From contig JAHDFD010000003.1 of the NCBI GenBank assembly GCA_020628375.1, positions 1 to 64,000 of the forward strand: 64,000 nucleotides of DNA. The letters run 5' to 3'. A program made the position numbers and the translations under genes. Numbering within the stretch: the stretch's first letter is position 1; the number at the start of each line of letters is the position of its first letter. Source of the stretch: Chitinophagales bacterium. Its GTDB lineage: Bacteria; Bacteroidota; Bacteroidia; Chitinophagales; UBA2359. Shown here piece after piece: positions 9,980-18,430 of this stretch. The notes beneath the pieces were generated by a model. That model was not told the origin of the DNA. It ran no database searches and was given only the letters and a program-made list of their open reading frames with translations.

Positions 9980-11227
9980 TTATGTAAGAAAAGTTAATAA
10001 ATCCGGGTTATCGTTAATTGTTTGATATTGTACCCCCTTTTCTTCCATTCTTTTTAGTAAACCCTGGTAATCATTTTTATTTTTTAATTCTACTCCTAAA
10101 GCGATAGGTCCACTATTGCGGCTATTTTTCTTGGTATATTCAAAGAAGCAGATATCATCATTGGGGCCGAGTACATCTGTCAAAAATTCTTTTAGAGCAC
10201 CTGCTCTTTGTGGCAATCTAATGACGAAATAATGTTTCAGCTGTTCGTAAAGCATGGAACGTTCCTTTATTTCAGCCATTCGGGTAATATCGTTATTCCC
10301 TCCACTTAAGATACAGCAAACATTTTTACCTTTTATCTGCTCTTTGATCTGGTCAAGCGCAGCGATAGACAGAACACCTGCAGGTTCAGCGACAATTGCT
10401 TCCTCGTTATAAAGGGTTAATATCGTAGAACAAACCTTTCCTTCATCGACCAGTAAAATTTTGTCTAAAACTTCTTTACATATTTCAAAATTGATCGTTC
10501 CAACTTTTTTAACAGCTGCTCCATCAACAAATTTATTGATCTTTTCGAGGAAAACAATTTCATTTTTTTCGATTGAACGATACATTGCCGGCGCTCCTGC
10601 GGGTTCTACTCCAATAATGTTTGTTTTAGGGCTTTTTTGTTTATAAAAACTGCCAACTCCTGCAGATAATCCACCACCTCCAACAGGCATTATCAGAAAA
10701 TCGAAATCCATAAAATCGGGGGCATCTTTCATAATTTCAAACCCAACAGTTCCTTGTCCTGCAATAACTTTATGGTCATCGAAAGGAGGAATGAAAGTTT
10801 TATTTTCCGCCTCACTTACTTTGATCGCCGCAGCAAAAGCATCATCATAAGTATCACCTTCCAGGCGTACTTCGACGAACTTCCTACCCAATGTTTTTAC
10901 TCTTGAAATTTTTTGTTGAGTGGTCGTTGCGGGCATATAAACTACACCTTTCACCTGTAAGGCTTTACAGGCAAAGGCAAATCCCTGAGCATGATTTCCA
11001 GCACTTGAACAAATTACACCGTTCTTAAGCTGCTCAGAATTGAGGCTTGCCATTTTATTGTAAGCACCTCTTAGTTTATACGAGCGTACGACTTGTAAAT
11101 CTTCTCTCTTGAGATAAATTTTCGCATCGAAAAGCTCTGAAAGTCTTTCGTTAAATTCCAAAGGAGTTCTTCTGACAATAGGTTTAAGCAATTGCCATGC
11201 TTCCTGAATTTCGTTAACACTAATCAT
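9980..11227 (-). CDS. ilvA: Threonine ammonia-lyase (threonine dehydratase)
   Basis: PLP enzyme that converts threonine to 2-oxobutanoate, the first step toward isoleucine. The 415 residues comprise a catalytic domain with the PLP lysine Lys51 (VRSYKLRGAYNKM) and the phosphate-binding glycine loop PVGGGGLSAGV, then one C-terminal ACT-like regulatory domain (about 330-415, beginning HYFVIRLPQRAGAL), the single-regulatory-domain form. It lies downstream of ilvC on the same strand, separated by an 84-base gap with a strong hairpin, so the pathway link is clear though the acetolactate synthase and dihydroxyacid dehydratase genes are absent from this window. Confidence 0.94.
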   Translation of the reverse strand: MISVNEIQEAWQLLKPIVRRTPLEFNERLSELFDAKIYLKREDLQVVRSYKLRGAYNKMASLNSEQLKNGVICSSAGNHAQGFAFACKALQVKGVVYMPATTTQQKISRVKTLGRKFVEVRLEGDTYDDAFAAAIKVSEAENKTFIPPFDDHKVIAGQGTVGFEIMKDAPDFMDFDFLIMPVGGGGLSAGVGSFYKQKSPKTNIIGVEPAGAPAMYRSIEKNEIVFLEKINKFVDGAAVKKVGTINFEICKEVLDKILLVDEGKVCSTILTLYNEEAIVAEPAGVLSIAALDQIKEQIKGKNVCCILSGGNNDITRMAEIKERSMLYEQLKHYFVIRLPQRAGALKEFLTDVLGPNDDICFFEYTKKNSRNSGPIALGVELKNKNDYQGLLKRMEEKGVQYQTINDNPDLLTFLT

Positions 11228-11265
11228 TTATTATGATTCATGAATGATAGGTGATGAATGATAAG

Positions 11266-11300
11266 CGATGGTTGATGAATGAATCATTCATCAACCATCG
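11266..11300. repeat. Perfect 17-base-pair inverted repeat between ilvC and ilvA
   Basis: CGATGGTTGATGAATGA at 11266-11282 pairs perfectly with 11284-11300 around a single central base. It is embedded in GATGAATGATAG-like simple sequence. Related GATGGTTGAT tracts occur at 21100-21130 and 57120-57195. It lacks a T-run, so processing or mRNA stability is as likely as termination. Confidence 0.8.
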
Positions 11301-11311
11301 TTTATTAATTA

Positions 11312-12358
11312 TTATTTATTATCTGGTCTTAGACTTCGTACTTTTTGTCCTGTTTGCCACATTTCAGAATCGCGTATTTCTTTCAATTCTTCTTCTAATT
11401 TTTCACGGTAATCGTCTTGTCCGTTTGAATCTATAGATTTTTGAGCTTCTCGTCCTGAGGCTACCTCTTCATAAAGGTTATCGAAAACTGGTATAACTGC
11501 ATCACGGAATTTATTTTTCCAGTCGAGTGCTCCTCTTTGCGCAGTTGTAGAACAATTAGCGTACATCCAATCCATACCATTTTCTGCTACTAATCGAATA
11601 AGGCTTTCTGTTAACTCTTCAACTGTTTCATTGAATGATTCTGATGGACTGTGTCCTTTAGAACGTAACAAATTGTATTGAGCTTCCATAACTCCTGCTA
11701 GTGCTCCCATTAGGATCCCCCTTTCTCCTGTCAAGTCAGAGTAAACTTCTTTTTTGAAAGTTGTTTCAAATAAATAACCAGAGCCAACGCCTATACCCAA
11801 TGCTACAACACGATCTTTTGCTTTACCGGTTTTATCCTGATGTATTGCAAAGCTCGAATTAAGTCCTTTACCAGCTACGAATAAACGGCGCAAACTAGTT
11901 CCTGAACCTTTAGGTGCTACTAAAATCACATCTACATCATCTGGAGGGATTATTCCTGTTCTATCACTGTAAGTAATACCAAATCCATGAGAAAAATATA
12001 AAGCATCTCCGGGGTTCAGATTGTTCTTAATAGTCTCCCAGGCAGCTATTTGTCCGGCATCAGAAAGTAGATATTGCAGGATCGTTCCTTTTTGAGCTGC
12101 TTCTTCAATTGTAAACAGCGTTTCACCTTCAACCCAACCATCATTGATCGCTTTATCCCAAGATGGGGAATTTTTACGTTGACCAACAATTACATTAAAT
12201 CCATTGTCTCTAAGATTCAGGGCTTGTCCCGGCCCTTGAACACCATAGCCTAAAACTGCTATTGTTTCATCTTTTAATGTTTCTCTTGCTTTTTCTAAAG
12301 GAAATTCTTCGCGGGTAACTACTTGTTCATCTACCCCTCCAAAATTGATGATTGCCAT
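11312..12358 (-). CDS. ilvC: Ketol-acid reductoisomerase
   Basis: NAD(P)H- and Mg-dependent enzyme of valine, leucine and isoleucine synthesis that isomerises and reduces acetolactate and acetohydroxybutanoate. The 348 residues show the Rossmann glycine motif GYGVQGPGQA (about 38-47) and the conserved HGFGI and VAPKGSGTS segments, with the knotted C-terminal domain carrying metal ligands (GERGILMGALAG, then ELTESLIRLVAENG). Length fits the class I form. The YwqK-like gene ends three bases upstream, an unusual partner for ilvC; ilvA follows. Confidence 0.96.
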   Translation of the reverse strand: MAIINFGGVDEQVVTREEFPLEKARETLKDETIAVLGYGVQGPGQALNLRDNGFNVIVGQRKNSPSWDKAINDGWVEGETLFTIEEAAQKGTILQYLLSDAGQIAAWETIKNNLNPGDALYFSHGFGITYSDRTGIIPPDDVDVILVAPKGSGTSLRRLFVAGKGLNSSFAIHQDKTGKAKDRVVALGIGVGSGYLFETTFKKEVYSDLTGERGILMGALAGVMEAQYNLLRSKGHSPSESFNETVEELTESLIRLVAENGMDWMYANCSTTAQRGALDWKNKFRDAVIPVFDNLYEEVASGREAQKSIDSNGQDDYREKLEEELKEIRDSEMWQTGQKVRSLRPDNK

Positions 12359-12361
12359 TTT

Positions 12362-13615
12362 TTAATTATCTTTTATTTGAATTAATTCTCCATTTTCATT
12401 CCAAATCCTAATACTGGAAACTTTCTTTCCATTACTATATTTAGTTTCTAACTTTATCTTACCACTTTCGTACCATTCTTGATACAAACCATTTTGGATA
12501 CCATTTCTGAAATTTGTTTCTTTCATTTTATTACCGTTTGGAAACCATTCAGTAACTGTACCATCGATCTTACCTCTTTTATATTCGGTTTTTTTATTCA
12601 TCTTTCCATTAGCATACCAAGTAGTTTTCACACCACTTTTATAGGCATCGAATTTTTCTTCTTCTTTTTTTCCACCTTCTTCAAACCAGACAATTTTACT
12701 ATTTTTCACAACACCAGCTTTGTAGTCTGCTCTAGACTCTATGATGCCATTCTCATACCATGTTTCTGCGATTCCTTCTAGTTTATTGAATTCATTATAA
12801 TACTTCGTCTCTTTAACATTTCCGTTTTCATACCAAGCTTCATATTTTCCGATTGGCAGCCCTTTAACGTAACTTGCTTTAAGTAATATTTGTCCTGTTT
12901 CATTACTCTTGATCTGTTGTCCGTTGAGCTTACCATTTGTATAGTTTTCTTCAAGAATCAGATTCCCTTTATCTGACCACTCTTGCTTAATACTATCTAG
13001 TTCGCCATTTTTAAGATATTCATGTACTTTTTTCACCCCATTTTCATGGTAAACAACTCGTTCGTCAGATTTTACTGCTTTTTCGTAGAACTCTTTAGAT
13101 TTTATCTTACCATTTTCGAACCATTCTATTCTTTCACCATGTAACATATCATCTAAAAAACCTGCTTCTAATTTTTGGGTTCCGTTTTCGTGCCACTCTA
13201 TTTTAACACCATTCTTTTTACCATTGACGTACGGTATTTCGGCTTTAACACCTCCGGTTGTATGCCATTGTGTTTCGATACCTTGTTTTATATTCCTTTT
13301 AAATTCAACAGACGATCTTTTCTGACCGTTAATATACCAATCAGTGAATATTCCGTTTTTAATTCCATTCTCAAAATTTACCTGAGATTCTTTTGCCCCA
13401 TTGTTATACCAGGTAGTTTTAGTACCATCTATCTTACCTTTTTCATAAAAGGTTTGAACTTTTGGAATACCACTACGATAATTAGCATAAACAACCCCAC
13501 TAAAATTTTTGTAGGCTTTTTTATTTTTTTCTTTCTTGAAATCTTTCTCTAAAACCTTTTGTTTAGAGCAGGAACAAACAAGTAATAATAATAATATGTA
13601 AGAAAATCTGAACAA
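12362..13615 (-). CDS. YwqK/MORN-type repeat lipoprotein
   Basis: A 417-residue protein with an N-terminal lipoprotein-like signal (hydrophobic run ending VCSCSK, cysteines 14 and 16) and then about 15 repeats of 23-25 residues with the core WYxNGxxK (for example WYNNGAKE, WYINGQKR, WYENGNVK). These are MORN-variant repeats, annotated in databases as the YwqK antitoxin family; that name does not establish an antitoxin role, and the lipoprotein signal argues for an envelope location. The gene ends three bases before ilvC, suggesting cotranscription without an evident functional link. Confidence 0.82.
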   Translation of the reverse strand: MFRFSYILLLLLVCSCSKQKVLEKDFKKEKNKKAYKNFSGVVYANYRSGIPKVQTFYEKGKIDGTKTTWYNNGAKESQVNFENGIKNGIFTDWYINGQKRSSVEFKRNIKQGIETQWHTTGGVKAEIPYVNGKKNGVKIEWHENGTQKLEAGFLDDMLHGERIEWFENGKIKSKEFYEKAVKSDERVVYHENGVKKVHEYLKNGELDSIKQEWSDKGNLILEENYTNGKLNGQQIKSNETGQILLKASYVKGLPIGKYEAWYENGNVKETKYYNEFNKLEGIAETWYENGIIESRADYKAGVVKNSKIVWFEEGGKKEEEKFDAYKSGVKTTWYANGKMNKKTEYKRGKIDGTVTEWFPNGNKMKETNFRNGIQNGLYQEWYESGKIKLETKYSNGKKVSSIRIWNENGELIQIKDN

Positions 13616-13622
13616 AACGTCG

Positions 13623-13630
13623 CAAAACTA
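13623..13630 (-). promoter_or_regulatory. Possible -7 box for the YwqK-like gene
   Basis: TAGTTTTG on the minus strand fits TAnnTTTG and lies eight bases before the start codon, which would make the transcript nearly leaderless. No -33 element was recognised. Confidence 0.3.
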
Positions 13631-13709
13631 AACTTGTAATAGGAATGATGAATATATAAAAGGCAATAATTCGGAATAAGACTCTAAATTTACCACAAGA
13701 ATTTTGAAT

Positions 13710-14171
13710 ATGAAAAAAATTATCAATCTTAAAAATATTCTTTTACTGTTATTATTGGTTTTTATTGTAGGGCAATTTTTTCCGATAGATAAAAGTCAGC
13801 CTGCTGTTGATCCTTCAAAAGACTTCATACAAACGAGTAATGCTTCAGCTGCAGTTAAAGGATTTGTAAAAAATGCTTGTTATGACTGCCATTCTAACGA
13901 AGTAAAGTATCCTTGGTACACAAATATTTTTCCAGTTTCGAGATGGATAGGCGGACATATTAAAAATGGTAAGAAAAAACTCAACTTTTCAGTTTGGGCA
14001 GAATATGATAAAAATAAGAAAATCCATAAACTTGAGGAATGCATAGAAGCTGTTGAAACAAATTGGATGCCTCTAAAATCTTATGTTTTCATGCATCCGG
14101 AAGCGAAAATGACTGATAATGAAAAAAAGCAATTGATCGCATGGTTCAAACGTGAATCTGAACGACTGTGA
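13710..14171 (+). CDS. Haem-binding domain protein (CxxCH)
   Basis: A 153-residue protein with an N-terminal membrane anchor or signal (ILLLLLLVFIVGQFF) and one CxxCH haem c site, Cys57-Tyr-Asp-Cys60-His61 in KNACYDCHSNEVKYPW. The block around it and the later PLKSYVFMHPEAKM and LIAWFKRE match the haem-binding domain family PF14376 of Bacteroidota, thought to be periplasmic c-type cytochromes. I chose ATG 13710 over the upstream TTG at 13704 because the signal begins cleanly at MKKIIN. Convergent with truA. Electron partner unknown. Confidence 0.88.
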   Translation: MKKIINLKNILLLLLLVFIVGQFFPIDKSQPAVDPSKDFIQTSNASAAVKGFVKNACYDCHSNEVKYPWYTNIFPVSRWIGGHIKNGKKKLNFSVWAEYDKNKKIHKLEECIEAVETNWMPLKSYVFMHPEAKMTDNEKKQLIAWFKRESERL

Positions 14172-14195
14172 ATGCAACTTGAATTAAGCGTATGT

Positions 14196-14939
14196 TTAAT
14201 TTATAAAATCATAACGTACATCAGATAAGTACAAGCCACAAGCAGGAGCAGAACGATTATAAGGCAGGATTCCTTTTTGTGAAACGATCTGTTTAAATGT
14301 ATCAATATCGGTTTTACCTTCCCCTATAACAAATAATGCTCCTACGATCAAACGGATCATTCCACGTAAAAAGCGATTAGCAGCGATGTGTATTCTAAGT
14401 TTCTTTTCGTTTTGATCGAGGTGTAGTTCTGTTTTGAATATCTGACACAGGCTTGTAACTGATTCATTTTTCTTTTGAAAACTGGCAAAATCTTCAACTT
14501 CCTTAAGGTAGTTAAAGGCTTCTTCCATTGCCTGAAGATCTAATTTATTGAAATGCTGATAATAATAACTTAAATCATTCAGGAAGGGATCTTTCTGAAA
14601 ATGGATATAGTAATCATAAGCTCTGTATGTTGCGTTGAAGCGAGTATGGGCATCATTACTTACCATTATAATACGCTTAACAGCAATATCTTTATAAAGA
14701 AAGCGATTCAATCTGAAAACAAAATTTTCTGGGGGGTGGTTTTGACAATCAAAATGTAAATAAAACTGACTTGCATGCACGCCGGCATCGGTTCTTCCGC
14801 AACCTACACAATAAATTTCTTCACGAAGTAAATTACTTAATACGTAGTTCATACGTGCCTGTACCGTATCGGCATTGGGTTGTACTTGCCAACCATGATA
14901 ATTCGTCCCATTATAAGCTATTTCGAGAAAAAAACGCAT
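14196..14939 (-). CDS. truA: tRNA pseudouridine(38-40) synthase
   Basis: Isomerises uridines 38-40 in the anticodon arm of tRNAs in the cytoplasm. The 247-residue length is usual. The catalytic aspartate lies in CVGCGRTDAGVHASQ (about residues 45-60), the defining TruA motif, and ARFNATYRAYDYYI matches the conserved TruA core. Starts 7 bases after the murB stop, so it is the second gene of a murB-truA pair. Confidence 0.96.
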   Translation of the reverse strand: MRFFLEIAYNGTNYHGWQVQPNADTVQARMNYVLSNLLREEIYCVGCGRTDAGVHASQFYLHFDCQNHPPENFVFRLNRFLYKDIAVKRIIMVSNDAHTRFNATYRAYDYYIHFQKDPFLNDLSYYYQHFNKLDLQAMEEAFNYLKEVEDFASFQKKNESVTSLCQIFKTELHLDQNEKKLRIHIAANRFLRGMIRLIVGALFVIGEGKTDIDTFKQIVSQKGILPYNRSAPACGLYLSDVRYDFIN

Positions 14940-14946
14940 AATACAA

Positions 14947-15969
14947 TCAAATAATATTAGCTTCAGGTTCTAATTCGATTCTGAATTCTTGTTTCACTAC
15001 TTTTATAATTTCATTTGCTAAAGTAACCACTTCTTTCCCTTTGGCCTTTCCTAAGTTTATTAAAACTAGTGCATGTTTGGGGGAAACGCCTACATTTCCT
15101 CTTTCGCAACCTCTGAAACCACATTTTTCAATTAACCATGCTGCTGGAATTTTATAGTTATTATTCTCAAGTTGATAAAATTTAAGATCAGCATATTCTG
15201 TTTTTAGTATTTCAAATTCTGAAGCGCTTATAATTGGATTTTTAAAGAACGAACCAACATTTCCAACTAATTCAGGATTCGGTAATTTCGATTCTCTGAT
15301 AGCAATTATTGCTTTACTGACAGCCTTAGCATTCAATTGCTGGATATTATGCTCCTGGAGCCATTTTTCGATAGCTCCATATTTTATATTCAATTCTTTT
15401 TGCTGATCTAGTTTAAAACTGACTTTAGCTATAAAGTATTTCCCTTTCAATTCATTTTTAAAAACACTGTTTCTATATCCAAATGCACATTCTTCACCCG
15501 AAAAGTGTCTTATTTCTCCAGTCTCAAGATTCCAGGCTTCCAATTCAAGGAATACATCTTTCAATTCAACACCATAAGCTCCTATATTCTGAATTGGTGC
15601 GGCTCCCACTGACCCCGGAATCAATGAAAGATTTTCTAGTCCTTTCCAATTATTTTCGAGTGTATAACTAACAAGTGCGTGCCAGTTTTCTCCTCCTCCC
15701 ACTTCAATGATTATGTGTTCATTTGTTTCTTCAACTACATTTATTCCCCTGATTTTATTATGAAGAATGATTCCTTCAAAGTTTGTTTCTGAAAAGATGA
15801 CATTACTACCACCACCTAAAATTAGTTTCGGTACATTTTTTAACATTTTACTTTCGATTATGGTACACAAATCGCTGTAAGTGTTAATTGTGGCAAAGAA
15901 TTTGGAAAAACTAGTTATTCCAAAGGTATTTAAGTTACTCAAATCATAGTTTTCAAATATCTTTACCAT
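14947..15969 (-). CDS. murB: UDP-N-acetylenolpyruvoylglucosamine reductase
   Basis: FAD- and NADPH-dependent reduction of UDP-GlcNAc-enolpyruvate to UDP-MurNAc in peptidoglycan precursor synthesis. At 340 residues it is the E. coli-like type I form. Visible motifs are the FAD-binding LILGGGSNVIF (about 50-60), ENLSLIPGSVGAAPIQNIGAYG (core SVGAAPIQNIGAYG) at about 118-135, the ser/tyr region GYRNSVFK and the C-terminal NVGSFFKNP and AAWLIEKCGFRG. truA follows after seven bases. Confidence 0.96.
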   Translation of the reverse strand: MVKIFENYDLSNLNTFGITSFSKFFATINTYSDLCTIIESKMLKNVPKLILGGGSNVIFSETNFEGIILHNKIRGINVVEETNEHIIIEVGGGENWHALVSYTLENNWKGLENLSLIPGSVGAAPIQNIGAYGVELKDVFLELEAWNLETGEIRHFSGEECAFGYRNSVFKNELKGKYFIAKVSFKLDQQKELNIKYGAIEKWLQEHNIQQLNAKAVSKAIIAIRESKLPNPELVGNVGSFFKNPIISASEFEILKTEYADLKFYQLENNNYKIPAAWLIEKCGFRGCERGNVGVSPKHALVLINLGKAKGKEVVTLANEIIKVVKQEFRIELEPEANII

Positions 15970-16095
15970 TTTTTCAGAATTTTACTTTGCAGGGCTTGTT
16001 TAATTTTAAAAATTAAAAGTCAAATATGATTTAATTTGACAACTTTCAGCAAACTCTTATCAAACAAAGTTTTATAAAAATTTTTATAATAACAG

Positions 16096-17448
16096 TTGCT
16101 TTATTCCATTATTGATATAGAAACGACCGGAGGAAACGCTAAACAAGGCAAAATTATAGAAATTGCCATTTTTGTATATGATGGCAAAAGTATTGTTGAT
16201 AGTTTTTGTACTTTGGTCAATCCTGAGACCACATTATCTCCTTACATCGTTCAGTTAACGGGCATTACCGATGAAATGTTAACGGATGCCCCAACTTTTG
16301 ACAAAATTGCAAAACGAATTATTGAAATAACGACTCAAACGGTTATAGTTGCTCATAACATACAGTTTGATTATAGTTATTTACGAGAAGAGCTCAGAAG
16401 ATGCGATAAAAAGTTTGAAAGGAAAAAACTTTGCACGCAAAAACTAGCCCGTAAAATTTATCCTGAAATGACTGCTTATGGTTTGGGGAAATTGTGTGAA
16501 GAGTTAGACATTCCGATCGAAAGACAACACAGAGCTATAGATGATGCAAAAGCAACCACTTATTTGTTTGATAAGATGATGCAGTTAGAAGAACATCGTC
16601 ATTATATAGACGCATCGCTTAATAAAGAAGAATTCGACCATTGGCCTCCGAACTTAGACATACAGATCGTTCAGGCTTTACCTGAAAATGCAGGTTTATA
16701 TTATTTTCTGAATGAAAAAAAGGAGGTTATATACATAGGACGAAGCAATGATATACAAGATAGAATTTATCAGCATTTCTCCGAATTCCCAAGTTCACAA
16801 TGGAGAAAGCAAATGTTTCAGGAAGTTGTAAATGTAAAATCGGAGCTCACCGGAAGTGAATTACTTTCTATGATATTGGAAATCTATGAGATCAGAAAAT
16901 TCAATCCAATTTATAGTCAGTCGAGAAAAGGTAATTATTTTCCGTGGGGTGTAATAAAATACAAAGACCAAAAAGGTTATATTCGTTTCAATGTAAAAAG
17001 GGTAAAGCAAAGAAATTTAGCGCTTTCCTACCACAGATCTGAAAGTAGTGCCAAAGATTATTTATCGCGTGCAGCTGAACAATATGAACTTGTTCCTTAC
17101 TTATGTAATTTGACTAATAAGGCGAATCGAAACACATTGCCTGATGTAGAAGCTTATAATAAGAAAGCATTGGATGCACTTAACTTTTTTGAGTATGAGC
17201 ATAACCAATTCCTTATTTTGAGCGAAGGGAGATATCCTTCGGAATATGCTGTAATTTTAATAAAAAACGAGCGATTTTTCGGTTATGATTATTTTGAAAA
17301 AGAAATGTTGGAACATCCTTCTGATGTGGCAAAATTGATTAAACCAATGATGCCGAGTTTTTCTGTTGATCTGGTTATTAAATCTTATTTAAGAAATGGA
17401 CATTTAATTGAGATCATGCCCGTAAGTCACCTTTCTCCTGTTAGCTGA
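16096..17448 (+). CDS. DnaQ-like exonuclease fused to a GIY-YIG nuclease domain
   Basis: A 450-residue two-nuclease protein. Residues 1-165 form a DEDDh 3'-5' exonuclease: Asp7 and Glu9 in SIIDIETTGG, Asp92 in HNIQFDYSYL, His145 and Asp149/150 in QHRAIDDAKAT. Residues 195-285 are a UvrC N-terminal-like GIY-YIG domain (AGLYYFLNEKKEVIYIGRSN, Arg216). The C-terminal 160 residues are unrecognised. Such epsilon-Cho fusions are known in several phyla and are thought to act in DNA repair, by analogy to Cho and UvrC. The start is TTG at 16096; no better start keeps the exonuclease motif intact. Confidence 0.85.
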   Translation: MLYSIIDIETTGGNAKQGKIIEIAIFVYDGKSIVDSFCTLVNPETTLSPYIVQLTGITDEMLTDAPTFDKIAKRIIEITTQTVIVAHNIQFDYSYLREELRRCDKKFERKKLCTQKLARKIYPEMTAYGLGKLCEELDIPIERQHRAIDDAKATTYLFDKMMQLEEHRHYIDASLNKEEFDHWPPNLDIQIVQALPENAGLYYFLNEKKEVIYIGRSNDIQDRIYQHFSEFPSSQWRKQMFQEVVNVKSELTGSELLSMILEIYEIRKFNPIYSQSRKGNYFPWGVIKYKDQKGYIRFNVKRVKQRNLALSYHRSESSAKDYLSRAAEQYELVPYLCNLTNKANRNTLPDVEAYNKKALDALNFFEYEHNQFLILSEGRYPSEYAVILIKNERFFGYDYFEKEMLEHPSDVAKLIKPMMPSFSVDLVIKSYLRNGHLIEIMPVSHLSPVS

Positions 17449-17672
17449 ATAGATAACTAAGCATCTTTTTTAAAGATATTCGCATTATTTCTTAATCATT
17501 TGAAAGAGATAATGATCTAAAATTTCGATATAAGACTAAAAAATTCTACTTTTATAAGAAACTTGTAAGAGAATTTACATCTAAGAATAAGTTCAGGAAC
17601 TTAAAGCAAGTTGATTGCTTAGATTTTCTAAACCAAAATATCAAAATTCAATTTTATTCTTTTAAAACAAAA

Positions 17673-18185
17673 ATGATGAAAAAATTTATTTTAACTTTTG
17701 CTACCATCGCATTTTTATGTGTTGGTTGCCAAGAAGCTAAAGATGCTGCAGGAAAGGCTGCAGATGCAACAAAAAATGCAGCTGGGAAAGTTGTTGATGG
17801 TGCGAAAGATGCAGCAACTGCAACTGGTGATGCAGTAAAGTCTGGTGCTGAAAAAGTGGGTGATGCTACAAAGAAAGGCTTTGAAGCAACAAAAGATGCG
17901 GCAGGAAAAGTGGCTGATGGTGCCAAAGATGCTGCTAAAGCAACTGGAGATGCCGTAAAGACAGGTGCTGAAAAAGTGGGTGATGCTGCAAAAGCAACAG
18001 GAAGTGCAATTAAAACGGGTGCTGAGAAAGTGGCTGATGGTGCAAAAGATGCGGCAAAGGCAACAGGTGATGCTGTTAAATCTGGTGCAAATTCTGCTGG
18101 AAACTTTGTTAGAAAAACAGGTGAAAAAGTAGATAATGCTGTTCAGAACACTAAACCAAGTGGCGGTTCTTTCAAAAGAAAGTAG
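17673..18185 (+). CDS. LEA-like repeat lipoprotein
   Basis: A 170-residue protein with a lipoprotein signal (FATIAFLCVGC, lipobox cysteine about 19) followed by an Ala/Lys/Asp/Gly-rich repetitive tail. The repeat is about 33 residues, with cores such as DGAKDAAKATGDAVK and SGAEKVGDAA, giving the 11-residue amphipathic periodicity seen in group 3 late-embryogenesis-abundant proteins. Such tails are usually disordered in solution and become helical on drying or at membranes. The likely role is stress protection or a periplasmic spacer at the envelope, an inference from composition only. Monocistronic; a terminator lies 210 bases downstream. Confidence 0.78.
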   Translation: MMKKFILTFATIAFLCVGCQEAKDAAGKAADATKNAAGKVVDGAKDAATATGDAVKSGAEKVGDATKKGFEATKDAAGKVADGAKDAAKATGDAVKTGAEKVGDAAKATGSAIKTGAEKVADGAKDAAKATGDAVKSGANSAGNFVRKTGEKVDNAVQNTKPSGGSFKRK

Positions 18186-18217
18186 AACAAATTAAGTTGA
18201 AATATTCAAATTTCAGG

Positions 18218-18341
18218 TCATTTTTTTACGAACGACTCTGATTGAAAAAGGAGTGAAATTTGTGAAGAAGCATCTCATAATACCTATAATTTATAAATTA
18301 TTCACTTCAACTACGCAATGCTTCGTTTCGTTCTGAATGAC
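18218..18341. repeat. Dispersed intergenic repeat, copy 1
   Basis: This segment shares several blocks, in order, with 60690-60798: CTCTGATTG, CAACTACGCA and CTTCGTTTCGTTCTGAATGAC. The spacing differs slightly. The last block has the look of the GTCATTCTGAACG-type repeats scattered through Bacteroidota genomes. No gene overlaps it. Confidence 0.7.
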
Positions 18342-18397
18342 ACGATAAGTGGTGCATTTTTTATTTTTACAATTGTGCTACAAATAAATTTAAAAGT

Positions 18398-18430
18398 AAC
18401 CCGATGTTGTTATTCAGCATCGGGTTTTTT
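18398..18430 (+). terminator. Rho-independent terminator overlapping the end of the barrel gene
   Basis: AACCCGATG (18398-18406) pairs with CATCGGGTT (18418-18426) and is followed by a run of T on the plus strand. It would stop plus-strand transcription from the LEA-like gene. The loop and right arm contain the last codons of the convergent minus-strand gene. Confidence 0.8.

Noticed and set aside
12362-13615. Toxin-antitoxin role for the YwqK-like gene
   Set aside because: The family name suggests it, but no toxin partner is adjacent and the lipoprotein signal points to the envelope.
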